Shown piece after piece: positions 1 to 10,600 of a stretch of DNA of 64,000 nt. The position numbers were made by a program, and so were the translations under genes. The notes beneath the pieces are model-generated. The model ran no database searches. It was not told where the DNA came from and saw nothing but the letters and a program-made list of their open reading frames with translations. Numbering within the stretch: the stretch's first letter is position 1; each line of letters starts with the position of its first letter. The stretch spans positions 24,732,001 to 24,796,000 of the forward strand of contig NC_080569.1 in the NCBI RefSeq assembly GCF_030253575.1, read 5' to 3'. This DNA comes from Rhododendron vialii. Taxonomy: Eukaryota > Streptophyta > Magnoliopsida > Ericales > Ericaceae.

Positions 1-2772
1 CAAATTCAAATAAGGACAAAACTAAAAGTTATTAAAAAAAGTTTAGTTGAATGGTAATCAGATGTTTTGGCGAGCCATAAACAGTGGTCTTTGGGGGTGG
101 GAAATGGCCAAGTCCATGTGGCAAAAGTGTAGCCATGGATATAGTTGTGGATTTATAGAATGAATCTCAACCACACAATAGATGATAATGGACAGAAGCA
201 TTCTGGAGGAGAGCCGAACCCCTTTGTGCTACCATTTTGAAAGAAATGTTTTTTAAAAGAAGTAAAGAATTATTTTTCAAAGAGAATCAAAGAATTTCAA
301 AAAGAAAACAAAGAAATAGATTTTGAATATAAAGCTATTTAAAGATAAAAAAAAATTAATCCAAAGATTTGTGAACTAATGTTGTCTTTGATTAAGTTAT
401 TAAAGTTTTGACATAATTTTTATTTTTAAATTTCTCTTGTCGAGGAATATTAATAGTTCATAAAAATTTAACAGAAACTAACGAAAATTCATAAAAGACA
501 AAAAGTTACGAACTTTTGTTGGTTTCGCATCAAAATGATTTTGAAATATGTTTGAGCTCGACAAGAGAACTATAAAAATTAAAAAGTTATGATAAAAAAA
601 TTTCAATAAATTGGTAAAGACAAAATCATTTAATAAAAACCTTGTTAGTTTTGCATCAAATTGTTCGTTTGTTGTCTCAAAAGTTAAAATTTCTGAGCAC
701 AATTTCTAATAAATTTTTTTTATTTATCTCTCTCTACTCATGACTTTAAAAAAATTTCCTTAAAACTCTCAAACGAACAAGGTCATCCATCATTATATTG
801 TTCTCATTTAAAATACGGAAGTCTTTTCAACAACAAAAGGACAAAAGGTTTTGGCATGCATGTGCTTTTTTGAATTATTGATGAATGCATCTATGTGTCC
901 CTACAATGTGAAATTAATTTTTAAATCATTTTGCTACGTTATTGACGAATGTCGGATAACATTTTCATCATTATTAGTCGCATTTTGATATTTAGTCAAA
1001 AGTCGACTCCATAAAGAAATGATGCCAACTTGGAGTAAAATTTTCCAAACGCTTTTAAATCCAGCTAAGCTGTGAGTATTTATTAGGAAGACCATGATGA
1101 GCATCTATACTCCTTACTTAAATTAAGCTTGATTTGGTATGGGTATCTCCATCCCTTTACTCAGATTTCAATTCTAACCACCATCCTCTGCCACTCACCA
1201 CTGTCGAAACCGAAAATCTAATGCATCCCTCTCTCGATTTTTGCTACTCTCGCCTGAGTGATGACAACGACGAACTCTTCTGCGTTTCTGTCTCTTCTAC
1301 GTCTCTTGATGATCGACGAACTCTTGACGACTCTCTCTCTCTCTCTCTCTTGCGTCTTTGTCTCTGAATCTCTGCTACGTACCCTCAGTTACCCTAGCCT
1401 CCTCGTCCATCTCTACTTATTCTCTGTTTACGCCTTTACGTATCTCTACTTATTCTCTGTTTACGCCTTTACGTACCACTGGGTCTTTGTCAAGCCCCCT
1501 TCCTTAACTATGCCTCACAAACTCCTTCCAATGACAAAACCCAACAACGACGAGCTCCTTATGGTGAAACATCGCCACAAAGTAGTCGGTTGAAATATGG
1601 TGCAGAGAATTTGGGTTTTCACCAAATTTGGTGAATAAATTGAGTAAAATCCAAATTTGACATGAGTTTGGGTTTGGAGTTGAGATGCTCTTACCGTACA
1701 ACTAGTCGTGATCTGGCTTGTGGGAACAAAAAGAAGAGCGCTAGTGTCAATCGTGTGACATCTGTTGAAAAAGTTTATACGTTATGTAGGATTTTCTGTT
1801 CGCATAAATGAGTTCACCATAATCATAAGTCGATCAATCCACATAATATTGAAGTAGTAATCAAATAAATAATCATAATAATATGCAAAATAGCAATAGA
1901 GAAGCGTTTAGAATAGTCCGTAGGGTGGTCGAGACAAGCAATACCGTGCTCTCCTCCATGCATAAGCATGTGAAATGGCTATGAGAAGAGATGCAGGAAT
2001 TAGTCCGAGGTGCACGCAAGTTGGCCCGGCACACCCTGCATTACAAAAAATAAAAAACATCCAGTAAAAGACTCATCCTAAGACAAAGAACCAAGCAACC
2101 ACAACAGTAGGGGCTCAGCCCAATGGTTGTACGTACCCCAAACCAAACACGTTTACCGTCTAAAAACACACACTTCACCACAAATTTTGATTGAAATCCA
2201 ATCGAAAAAGGTAAAAAGAAAAAAAAAATAACAGGAAAAAATCTCATAATATCACAAACTATCCTAATCCTTAACCGGCAGAAACACTACAACCACGACC
2301 ACAAGTCACGTATCTCCGACGACCTCAAGATGCTAACTAGAGCCACAACCATGAATGCCACCCCACCGGCGACCATGCGTTGGCGACGATGGAGGAAGAG
2401 CGACGGAGGAGGGGTCGATGACAAATGGAAGCCGAGAGAAAAAGAAAAGAGCAGTTAACCCAAAGAAACTCTCAGATTAATTTGAGATCGGAAGAGAAAA
2501 TCCTCACTGAAAAGGAGTAGTTATTCAAAGCGATAAAAACATCACTGTAGAGGAAGAAAAACATAGTAATTATTAAGGGTAAAGCCTCCCCTCCTGTTGG
2601 TGAAAATCCTAGGATGAAGGAGAGGAAGGAAGGGAGGTGGCTAGAGTTTTTTCTCAGTGAGAGAGAAATTGAGTGTTAAAATTTTGTTTTAAAACCACTT
2701 GAGTTTAGCAAAGGTGTCGCATAAAAGAGGGTTCAAACCGGAACGGCCAGTATCTGAAATTTAGAGCGTTAG
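1..2772. other. Intergenic, AT-rich, no supported gene
   Basis: No gene is supported here. Bases about 230-1080 and 1850-1990 are a diverged copy of about 10995-11930: the same AT-rich text, the same run of motifs around 'gtttcgcatcaaaatg', then 'gtggtcgagaca'. This is an old segmental duplication. The stretch 1105-1695 sits between the two matching parts only in this copy. It is bounded by inverted GAGCATCT...AGATGCTC ends, so it is probably a decayed MITE or composite insertion. A CT microsatellite lies near 1325-1350. The short open frames in this stretch overlap on both strands and look like noise. Confidence 0.5.
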
Positions 2773-3497
2773 TGTTGGGGTACACCCAAGTGATATGGGT
2801 GTGAGTGTAGGAGATAAAATCCCTTGGTTTTTCTCCCCTTTTGTTTGGACTGCCGAAGGCATTTGGCCGTGGGTGTGGGTGTGGGTGTGCTAGCGACAGG
2901 AGAGAGGGGGAGAGAGTGTGAGCGTGAGAGCTCCCCTAACGGAGCGGGGCTCGTCGAAGAGCTATTGGATTGAGGGAGAGAGAGAGGAGTAGGGAAGCCG
3001 GTTTGTGGCTATCTTAGTGAGATTTTTTCAATTGTATATATGTGTAAATATATATAAAGAGTTTTTTCTCGGATTTCTCGTTTGTGCTTGGTTTATTTGG
3101 TTGCGTGCTTATGCTTGGGGGTGTGGATATGAGGGTTGGGGTCACAACCCAACAGTTTGGGTCGAGACCCGACCCCAATCCACACCTTTACACACACACC
3201 GATAGATTGAGAGAAAAATCACATTGCATATATTTACACACATATACAAGCTACAAAAACTCTTCGAAAACCAAAACCGGTTCCACTCAGCCACAACGGG
3301 CCCCCACACTCTCCTCACTCTCTCCCTCACATTGTGCACTCTCACTCCGGCGGCACTCTCCGGGGAGCCACAACCGGCTCCCCCTCGATCCACACTCGTC
3401 TGTCTGCACACACATACATATATGCAAAAGAGAAAAGAAACAAGGAAGCATGGGGAGGGATCCCATGCTTCTCGCACATGTGAGAACAAGCCCAACA
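2773..3497 (+). mobile_element. Candidate solo LTR (TG...CA, 5-bp target duplication)
   Basis: The 725-bp unit starts TGTTGGGG and ends AGCCCAACA, so it has TG...CA ends inside a short inverted repeat. It is flanked on both sides by GTTAG (2768-2772 and 3498-3502). A TATA-like 'atatatataaagag' lies near 3048-3063, which suggests plus-strand orientation. These are the hallmarks of a single LTR left after recombination of an LTR retrotransposon. The interior also forms a weak imperfect inverted repeat about 3160, which is unusual for an LTR. The open frames across it are overlapping shadows of low-complexity CT/CA sequence. Confidence 0.6.
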
Positions 3498-3502
3498 GTT
3501 AG

Positions 3503-6502
3503 TAGATACGGAGTAACTAAATATTGATAGAGTGAGAGAATCTTCAAGAGCATCCACTGGTGCCATTTGCAGAGTCCAACTCCTCTCCAATCCTCTTGAA
3601 AGACTGGAAATACAATTTCAGCTCGAAAAAGATTTTTTCTGTGCCCATCAATGATTGAAAGGGTTCATTTTATTTAGCTTGTTAAGAAAATCAAGCATAC
3701 CACTGTTACCAAGAATCAAGTTAGTTTTGGAACACATTTATCTTGCAAAAATAAGATTGCAACACTTGATCAAAACCAATTTCAACCATTTTTTTAATGA
3801 TAATGTGTTCAGAAATCATATCTGAGACATGCGGTCAACTTGAATCTTGGCATGCAATTGATGCACTTGATGAGTTCATAAAAATGAACGGGCCTGATCA
3901 TTGATGTGGAACAGTTGAATAGACTCGAGGAGATGCCACTATAGTTGTATCTTTTTTCCGACTGTCAAGGTGTGTTTAGGCTAGCTTACACGTACACGAC
4001 TAATTCCTTCTTTGGTCCAATCAAAGGCAGATCATCTGCGCTGGGACTAAGGAATTCACAAAAATTTACTTTTTTGCGGCTTGACTCCAAGAATCAAACT
4101 TTGGGCAATTGTATGGAAAGCAAACTCACCAACCAACCGGACTACCCTCGGGCAATTGCAATTGCACTGTGATATTCAGTCAACGTCGACTTAATAAACA
4201 AGATTCCATGGCCAAATAGCAACTTAATAATATCTCCCCCAATGACAATCACGTTAAGCAGTGAAGATAATATTGGGCCCGGAGTGCTCCATGAATTTAG
4301 TTATGCAATACCACTCCCTTCGACCGTTCTAAAAACAGACTTACGGATGCGATGTCTAATGCCATAAAAGACTTAATTAAAAAACTTCCTAACACATATT
4401 GATTTTAGGAAAGAAGGTAAAAAAACGGTCCGACAGAGAATTTATTGGAAGTGCTTGCCTCTCGTCCTATTGTATTTCGTGTTTTTTTTTTTTTTTTTTC
4501 TCGTTGGAGATTTCTTGTTGAAATGTCCACACCAAATGAATTACTTCATGATTTTTATCATTCTATTTCTCATACCCACACCACCGCCCAAAACTATCAA
4601 ACCCTAGCCAGCAACAGCTGCCGTAATTGCTGTCGAGGTTGAATTTGAAAGGCTTAGTTGTGGCTTCCGAAGTCCGGTTAAGTTCCCCTCCTCATACCGA
4701 TGTGTCCTTAAAAATTACAAAATTTGAGTGCATTTTTTTAAATCATTAGGGTTCACTTAAACCCCCTCGGAATAGTGGAGCCGCCCCTGACCAAAGGGAT
4801 AGATTGAACATGATAGAGAAAGCAAAGGAAAGATCAAGATCATGAGCAGATAAGAGTTCTGCCATCTCCAACAAGTCGATCCGTTTTATATGTCCGATGA
4901 TTCAGAAAACGTAGCAGAACAAGGGATAATCATAAAGAGTAAGGTGAGAATACATTGTTGGGGTTTGGTAGCTAATGCCCATCTCACTTGCAGTGCTGCA
5001 GATTGTGGAAACCAGTTCATCTGGAAAATGAGGCAAACAAGTTATTGGAAGTCTTATTGGCCTTCCATTTCACCAATTTCATGCAAAACGACGACAAATT
5101 CAGTGTCGTTCTCAATGAAGAATATTGATCTCAATAGGTATAGAAATATCTAAACTATACCGTCAAAAAGCCAACGTACATGTTCTAGAAGTTTAGTTCT
5201 CCGAGGTTCCAAGTTCGAGTTGATGAACCAGTATCTACACTTTTGCGCTAACTTAACTCACTAATCCATTAATACTGCATGTTTGAAAAAAAATTACCCT
5301 CACAAGTGCAGCTGGATAGGTCGACGCAAGCAAATTGATTCCAGCATCTCCTTAGCACGTATCTTGTACTGAAAATAGTTCTAGAAAGGTACAAAGCCAT
5401 GCATTATTCACTCAACCCAATTACCCAAAGATACAAAACAGCTTTGACTGACGGTCTTGATGAGCATAGCAAAACAACTAGAAGCATCAAACCAACAGAG
5501 ACCCAGCCCCGAATTCCAACAAGAAGCATCAAACCAACGGGGACCTGCATGCCGAAGACTGCCTCTAAAATAAAAAAAAATTGCTCAGCCAATCACAGAG
5601 CTTAAAAACAAGCTTGAAAAACCAAGAGTAACATTTTGGACACTAGTAAAGCAAAATCCTTTGAATACCTGCAAAGATACGACTAGAAAGACAACACAAC
5701 CATTAGAAGCTTAAGAAACCAAACAAGAAACATGCAATGTCACAGTTGTATTAAGAAGAGTTGGGCGTCAAGTGTCCCTAAAAACGATCTGAATCATTGC
5801 ACTATCTTCAAAGAAATGTCCTCTTTAATTTGCACTTTTTTCGGTCATAGGTTTAATAGGGACCTTCAAGGCTTCAAGCCGTTCATTGGAGTCAACAACT
5901 TAAGTAGCTGCCATAGCATCAAAGCTCTCTTCCTGTTAATGACCTTAATTCGGAATTGTTGGATATGGTCTAGAATTAGCAAAATAAGCATTCCCTTCTG
6001 GAACTTATTATGAGCAGAGCCTCCATGGTTGCAAGCCTCTCTTAGACCCATAATTGGACGAAGGTTTCTACTCACCTAGTTCGAGCCCAGGATTGACACA
6101 GGCATGACTTCCGGACGATGTTAGTCTGGAATAAACCTTCTCCGTGCTGAATTTAGTGAGTTAAGTTTAGCCCACTTTGTTAGCTTCCACTTGTTCACAA
6201 CAAAACAGAGTAGTCAAAGCATAAAATGAGCTCAAACTAATTGACAAGATGGAAAATAGCACGGTCCCATTGTTCGGCAAGCCACTACAAGAAACGGTTC
6301 AATACATAACGTCTGACTGAAGTAGATGAAATACATATGAACACAAAATCAAACAGAGATGTGCACAAGTGTCTATAACTTGTAACCACTGACTAATTGC
6401 CACATTTTTGACAGTGTTATCTCACTGTGGCCTTTAAGTAGATTTTCTAAAGAAAACAAAAGCATAAACCTAACAATCATTAATAAAAAAAAACGTAACA
6501 AC
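3503..6502. other. Intergenic stretch upstream (plus side) of the DUF4220 gene 3' end
   Basis: Apart from the SINE-like copy near 3950-4160, I see no supported gene. A half MITE end (GAGCATCC) lies near 3550, a poly-T run at about 4480-4500, and a region near 5190-5215 has a pol III B-box-like 'gttccaagttcgagt' that may be another old SINE. Small open frames at 4890-5153, 5399-5605 and 5732-6013 have no recognisable domain and are probably chance. Part of 6190-6500 is likely 3' untranslated sequence of the DUF4220 gene. Confidence 0.4.
3948..4165 (-). mobile_element. tRNA-derived SINE-like repeat
   Basis: Read on the minus strand the repeat has an A-box-like 'tagtccggttgg', a B-box-like 'gtttgattcttgg', and a short A-tail at its 3' end (plus-strand t-run at about 3951). 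The same arrangement recurs near 21832-21935, 42745-42960 and 58000-58140, always with the A-tail on the same side. The internal pol III boxes and dispersed copies support a SINE. I did not find target duplications here. Confidence 0.45.
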
Positions 6503-8818
6503 CTACTTCCTCACGATCAGTTTTGCCCTTGCATGGCCTTCACTTATCTGAAACTGATTCCCTAACCCCAGATGAGCCATCAACAACCAAACCAAAGTGA
6601 GGAGCTGTCCACCTTTACTAAGTTGTGCCGCGTGGGTATAAGCTCTGCAATGACTCGCTGCATAGGACAACAATTCAACCCAAACTTTGCTTATTATTTC
6701 CCACATTCTTTCCCTTTCTAATTTTTGCAGCTCTTTGGCCAGCATGCATGCGTCAAACAAAACAGATTTACTTCTGTCCCCCTTAACAGCAACAGGTTCA
6801 ACTGCTGTATTAACAGCAAGGATACTCTCGCAGGCTTTTATCTGTAATTGATCTTGTCCTTTTTCCCCTTTGCAACAACGTGTCTTGAAGCAGCAAGTGG
6901 TTCGACTCTGTTGCTGCCCCTTGTCAAATTCATTGCCACAAAAGCATTTGCAAAAAGAGAAGATATTCAGACAATTCCCCCCTTCCCCTGACTTCCCAAT
7001 TTTTCTTCCCCGAAAGAATTTCTTGGCTTCAGCACAGGTATCCCTAAATCTTATTTGCCCAATACCTCCAACAGTGGACAACATTGTGGCCTGGATGATT
7101 AGAAGGTATAACATGTAATTGGAAAGGAGCTTAGACAACTCGCGGAACTTGTTGTTGTCTGGACCCCCGGGGTTTGTACCATTAGCGCTCCCATTATTCA
7201 TATCTTTACTGAGTTCATCATTGTAGCAGAGTTCAGTGGCAATATGCCACATAATAAGGCTCTCATCAAAGTCGACCTCGTTGATCCAACGGAGTAAGTC
7301 AGTGCAACTTTCAAACCGAAGAATCCAATCCCCTCTAGCGGAAAATATCTCCTTGGCTGTTTCTAAGTCATCTGCTAGCTCAGATTTCATTTTCAGCTCC
7401 TCAAAAATAAGATCTCTCAAGTCATCAGTGAAATCCACATTTGTCACGTATTTCTGTCCATCTAGCAAATTGGTTAGGCCAAAAAGGTCAATCGTTGTCT
7501 CCCACCATGACGATCGTGGGTGCAGGCAATAATTTATCAAGTTGTACTGGGAGAGAGATTCAGACCACCTGAGGCGCACAATTTGCATGATTCTCTTGGG
7601 GGAAAACCATCTGGGCTTTTTTTCTTTTTTTTCAGTGTCAGGCCTAGGCCACCTTTTCCTATCAACATTGAGCACCTTCTTGAGGATCTCAGATACCTGA
7701 TTATGCTCAGACTTAGTGAGGTTCATAGCAGTCCAATCAGAGTAAAGGACCATTAGAAAAGCTACTAAATCGAGAGCAATAGCACTAAGTAGCAAGGTGT
7801 AGGATATTCCAATATCAATCTTTTCAAAGTCCTTCTTTTCCTTATAATAGAAGAGTGCAGTGGCTGCACAATTTAAACTAAAAGAAAGTATCCGAAGCGC
7901 GTATCCAAGCCTAGTTTGCACCACCGTGGCTTTCGTGTAGAGAACCTCATAGAAGAAAGTGAGTTCTACCTCAACAACTTTGAAAGCATCTCTTGGGGTT
8001 CTCTTGAGAAAGAAGTCTCGACTCTGGTTGCGCTCACGGAAGCTGAAGATCAGATCCGAAATCAGTCCTTTGAAAGAAGAAAAATATTTATAAGCAACTT
8101 GGACCACTTTCAAATCTTTCAAATCTTCCCTTTCTTCCTTATTTGCCATTCTGTTGACCCTACTAGGTTCTGGAATCATCTCTATTTTCGTTGGAAGTCT
8201 TGCTTCTATCTTTGATGTGTACTCATCCATGAGCTTCGCATAGTTAGGCCCAGGATCGGGCTCTGTGAGCAAAGAATCTTTGAATCTGCGGGTACTAGCA
8301 AGGTAGAGAGCACGTGTCCGCTCAGTGTACTTGATGAGTCCAGCGATGAACATTAGCACTGTGGGGAGCCAAAGTTCATTAACTATAAATGAATCCTTAT
8401 TTACAAATGACTGAAAGAAAGCATAACCGACTGCCCAGCACTGGAAACCAAGACCAAGCAAGTGCCTGAGCCAGAGCTCATTGTCCTCAAGGGCAAAAGC
8501 AGTGATGGTGTCAGGACCCCCCAGGTGTACCAAGAGAAAGGGAGCCCAAAATGCCAGAAGGGTCGGCTCAGAGAAAGGGCCAAAGGTTTTACAGGTACCC
8601 TGGCTCTTGGAAATGAGCCCCACAGCAAAATTAGCACTCAGGTCGGCTAGCAAGTATGCCAGCCACATGGGCATCACTATATAAACAGTCGACATGCGCT
8701 TTCTCAAAGGTGCAGAGAATATGAGAAAAGTTTGCAGCAAGAGACTGAGGAGAATCACTACCCGGAGATCCCATGTTTCCCACAACTCTTGCCAATGCCC
8801 ATGCCCATGTTTTCCCAT
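6503..8818 (-). CDS. DUF4220/DUF594 membrane protein, 771 aa, intronless
   Basis: A single uninterrupted frame starts at ATG 8818 and ends near 6503. The N-terminus (about residues 18-180) has several hydrophobic segments predicted to span the membrane. It is followed by the long DUF4220 region (to about residue 420), with further membrane segments near 300-370. The C-terminus (about 690-755) carries the DUF594 signature: WVELLSYAA, an H/A-rich step, then GGQLLTLVWLLMAHLG. Proteins with this pair of domains are plant-specific, usually intronless and occur in local clusters; their molecular role is not established. A cysteine-rich stretch (about 618-652) just before DUF594 is unusual. A broken paralogue lies at 47.9-50.0 kb in the same orientation. 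The first Met is followed at once by a plausible N-terminus, so I kept this start. Family call is firm, function unknown. Confidence 0.9.
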   Translation of the reverse strand: MGKHGHGHWQELWETWDLRVVILLSLLLQTFLIFSAPLRKRMSTVYIVMPMWLAYLLADLSANFAVGLISKSQGTCKTFGPFSEPTLLAFWAPFLLVHLGGPDTITAFALEDNELWLRHLLGLGFQCWAVGYAFFQSFVNKDSFIVNELWLPTVLMFIAGLIKYTERTRALYLASTRRFKDSLLTEPDPGPNYAKLMDEYTSKIEARLPTKIEMIPEPSRVNRMANKEEREDLKDLKVVQVAYKYFSSFKGLISDLIFSFRERNQSRDFFLKRTPRDAFKVVEVELTFFYEVLYTKATVVQTRLGYALRILSFSLNCAATALFYYKEKKDFEKIDIGISYTLLLSAIALDLVAFLMVLYSDWTAMNLTKSEHNQVSEILKKVLNVDRKRWPRPDTEKKEKKPRWFSPKRIMQIVRLRWSESLSQYNLINYCLHPRSSWWETTIDLFGLTNLLDGQKYVTNVDFTDDLRDLIFEELKMKSELADDLETAKEIFSARGDWILRFESCTDLLRWINEVDFDESLIMWHIATELCYNDELSKDMNNGSANGTNPGGPDNNKFRELSKLLSNYMLYLLIIQATMLSTVGGIGQIRFRDTCAEAKKFFRGRKIGKSGEGGNCLNIFSFCKCFCGNEFDKGQQQSRTTCCFKTRCCKGEKGQDQLQIKACESILAVNTAVEPVAVKGDRSKSVLFDACMLAKELQKLERERMWEIISKVWVELLSYAASHCRAYTHAAQLSKGGQLLTLVWLLMAHLGLGNQFQISEGHARAKLIVRK

Positions 8819-9564
8819 TATGTATGCTGACTACTTTCCCTTGTCACTGTCTCACACAAACACCGTGTTGCTAGTGAAGATGATTCAGATCAATTAGAAG
8901 CACAAGTTGAACGTGGAAAGGAATATGCACCTACACTCTACCAAGGACGAACACAGGATTCAAAACTTCGGAGGGCTGCAATAGGAAAAAGAAAATAAGA
9001 AATGTACAAATCTTGGGTGAGAATCTATATGAATTTTTAAATACTCCTACTTTAAACCAATCTTTACTATGACAACAAGAATTTTTTGCATTTTAAAACT
9101 TGGGCGGTCATCCCTGCCTAGCTGCCCCTCAGTCTGTTCCGCTCTCTCTTTCACATACACACAAAAACTACTAATTATTGGGTGCTCCCTTAGTACGATA
9201 TGACATCACTATGTGAGTACTCCGGCCAATTAGTTACCACAAAACACAGTGTGTTGCCCCTTGTCCCAGAAAAAAAGAAATGCTGGAACCACACCCGGTT
9301 ACATATCCACACTCTCAGGGATATAGGCCCTACACACTGAATGTGTGCAGTTCCCACACACTTGTGAGTGTGCGTAAATGGGTGTGGTTCTAAATATTTG
9401 CCCCAAAAATCACAAAAAAGTGTGGCTGAAACATTTATCGCTTCATAATTTGTTTGGAGCTTCACGAGAAAATGGCCTTAGTACTCTGAGAGCGCTGAAA
9501 AATCACTCATCAAACAGACAGAGATACAACAAATACAAACACTTTGTTGGTAGTGGAGATGGAA
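8819..9564. promoter_or_regulatory. 5' flank of the DUF4220 gene, with small foldback repeat
   Basis: This gap would hold the promoter and 5' untranslated region of the minus-strand DUF4220 gene. I could not pick a convincing TATA box. A palindromic element of about 115 bp (about 9282-9396) has inverted ends 'ggaaccacaccc' and 'gggtgtggttc' and looks like a small MITE. Confidence 0.3.
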
Positions 9565-9572
9565 CAGATTAG

Positions 9573-10288
9573 CAAGGATGGAGCCGGAGGGGTCTACTAG
9601 GGGCGGCCGCCATGGCAAAATTTTTAGAAAATGCAATGATTTTACGTAAATTAAAATTATCCCCAACTTATATAGATTCGCCACCGCTATATTTTTTTCC
9701 TTATTTTTTGCAATATACTGGTCTTAAATCCTCTAAAAAAAAATTTTAAGAAAGGAAAAGAGACGCAAAATAGTATTCAAAAACTAAATTCAATGGGCCA
9801 AAATGAAATAATATGAAGGATGAGATTTAATTAAGAAAAAAAATCCACACTTTAACCTAAAACAACTTCACATAAAATAACTTATCCTAAAAAATTAAAC
9901 AAGTTAACCAAAATAGTCGGCACTGTGCATGACACGGCAGTAGTGGATTTCTCGTTTAGTAAAGTTCCAAATTTTCAAATTTCCAATGTCGGCACTGTGC
10001 ATTAGTGGAATTTCGAAAAATTAAAAAATTATTTATCGTTAAGCGTTTTGTGTGAATTTCTCAAACTCCATTGGAAAAAAAGTTAGTCTTCTTCAATTTT
10101 TCAATATTCAATTAAAGTTAGAGAAGTTATTGAATGTTTTTGATCCATTATTGAGTTTATATTGAGCAATAGATGATATTTGCACCATATGAAAGAAATA
10201 TAGCAGTTTATTAATTTTTATATACTAAAAATAAAAAAAATTCATTACATTTCGCCACTGCGATGGTAAAATTCTAGTTCCGTCCCCG
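9573..10288. mobile_element. Non-autonomous hAT element with 8-bp target duplication
   Basis: The 716-bp unit is flanked by CAGATTAG on both sides (9565-9572 and 10289-10296). Its right end, reverse complemented, begins CGGGGACGGAACTAGAATTTT. Its left end begins CAAGGATGGAGCC, an imperfect inverted partner. An 8-bp duplication with short CA-GG-type ends fits the hAT superfamily. The right end closely resembles that of the hAT at 23773-24603, so the two are related. It has no transposase frame. Confidence 0.75.
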
Positions 10289-10316
10289 CAGATTAGCACA
10301 GTCCGAAGATGATTAA

Positions 10317-10597
10317 GGGGGTGTTTCCACCAGTGAAAAACAGGGCAGAAAAATATTTGTGGTCGAAAAGTTGTTAAGTGTTTCCGGTAGTGAATAAGTT
10401 ATTAAGAAATATTAAGTTATTTTCGATAGTGAATAAATTGTTGATGGTTTATGAGTAGAGGTACTGTAACAAAAATAATTTTTGCTAATTTTTTTTTTTG
10501 TCAGTGAAAATAAGCTAGTAAAATACGGAAATTTTTTTATTAGTAAAAACGAGATGATAAAATACGTTTTAAATTTTTTGTTATTGGAAACGGGGCC
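10317..10597. mobile_element. Tourist-like MITE (TAA target duplication)
   Basis: A 281-bp AT-rich unit has ends GGGGGTGTTTCCA and TGGAAACGGGGCC, an imperfect inverted pair, flanked by TAA at 10314-10316 and 10598-10600. A three-base TAA duplication and short GG-rich inverted ends fit PIF/Harbinger-derived Tourist MITEs. Confidence 0.6.
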
Positions 10598-10600
10598 TAA

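Noticed and set aside
3005-3590. Cluster of overlapping open frames on both strands
   Set aside because: They lie in low-complexity CT/CA sequence inside the candidate solo LTR and are shadows of one another.
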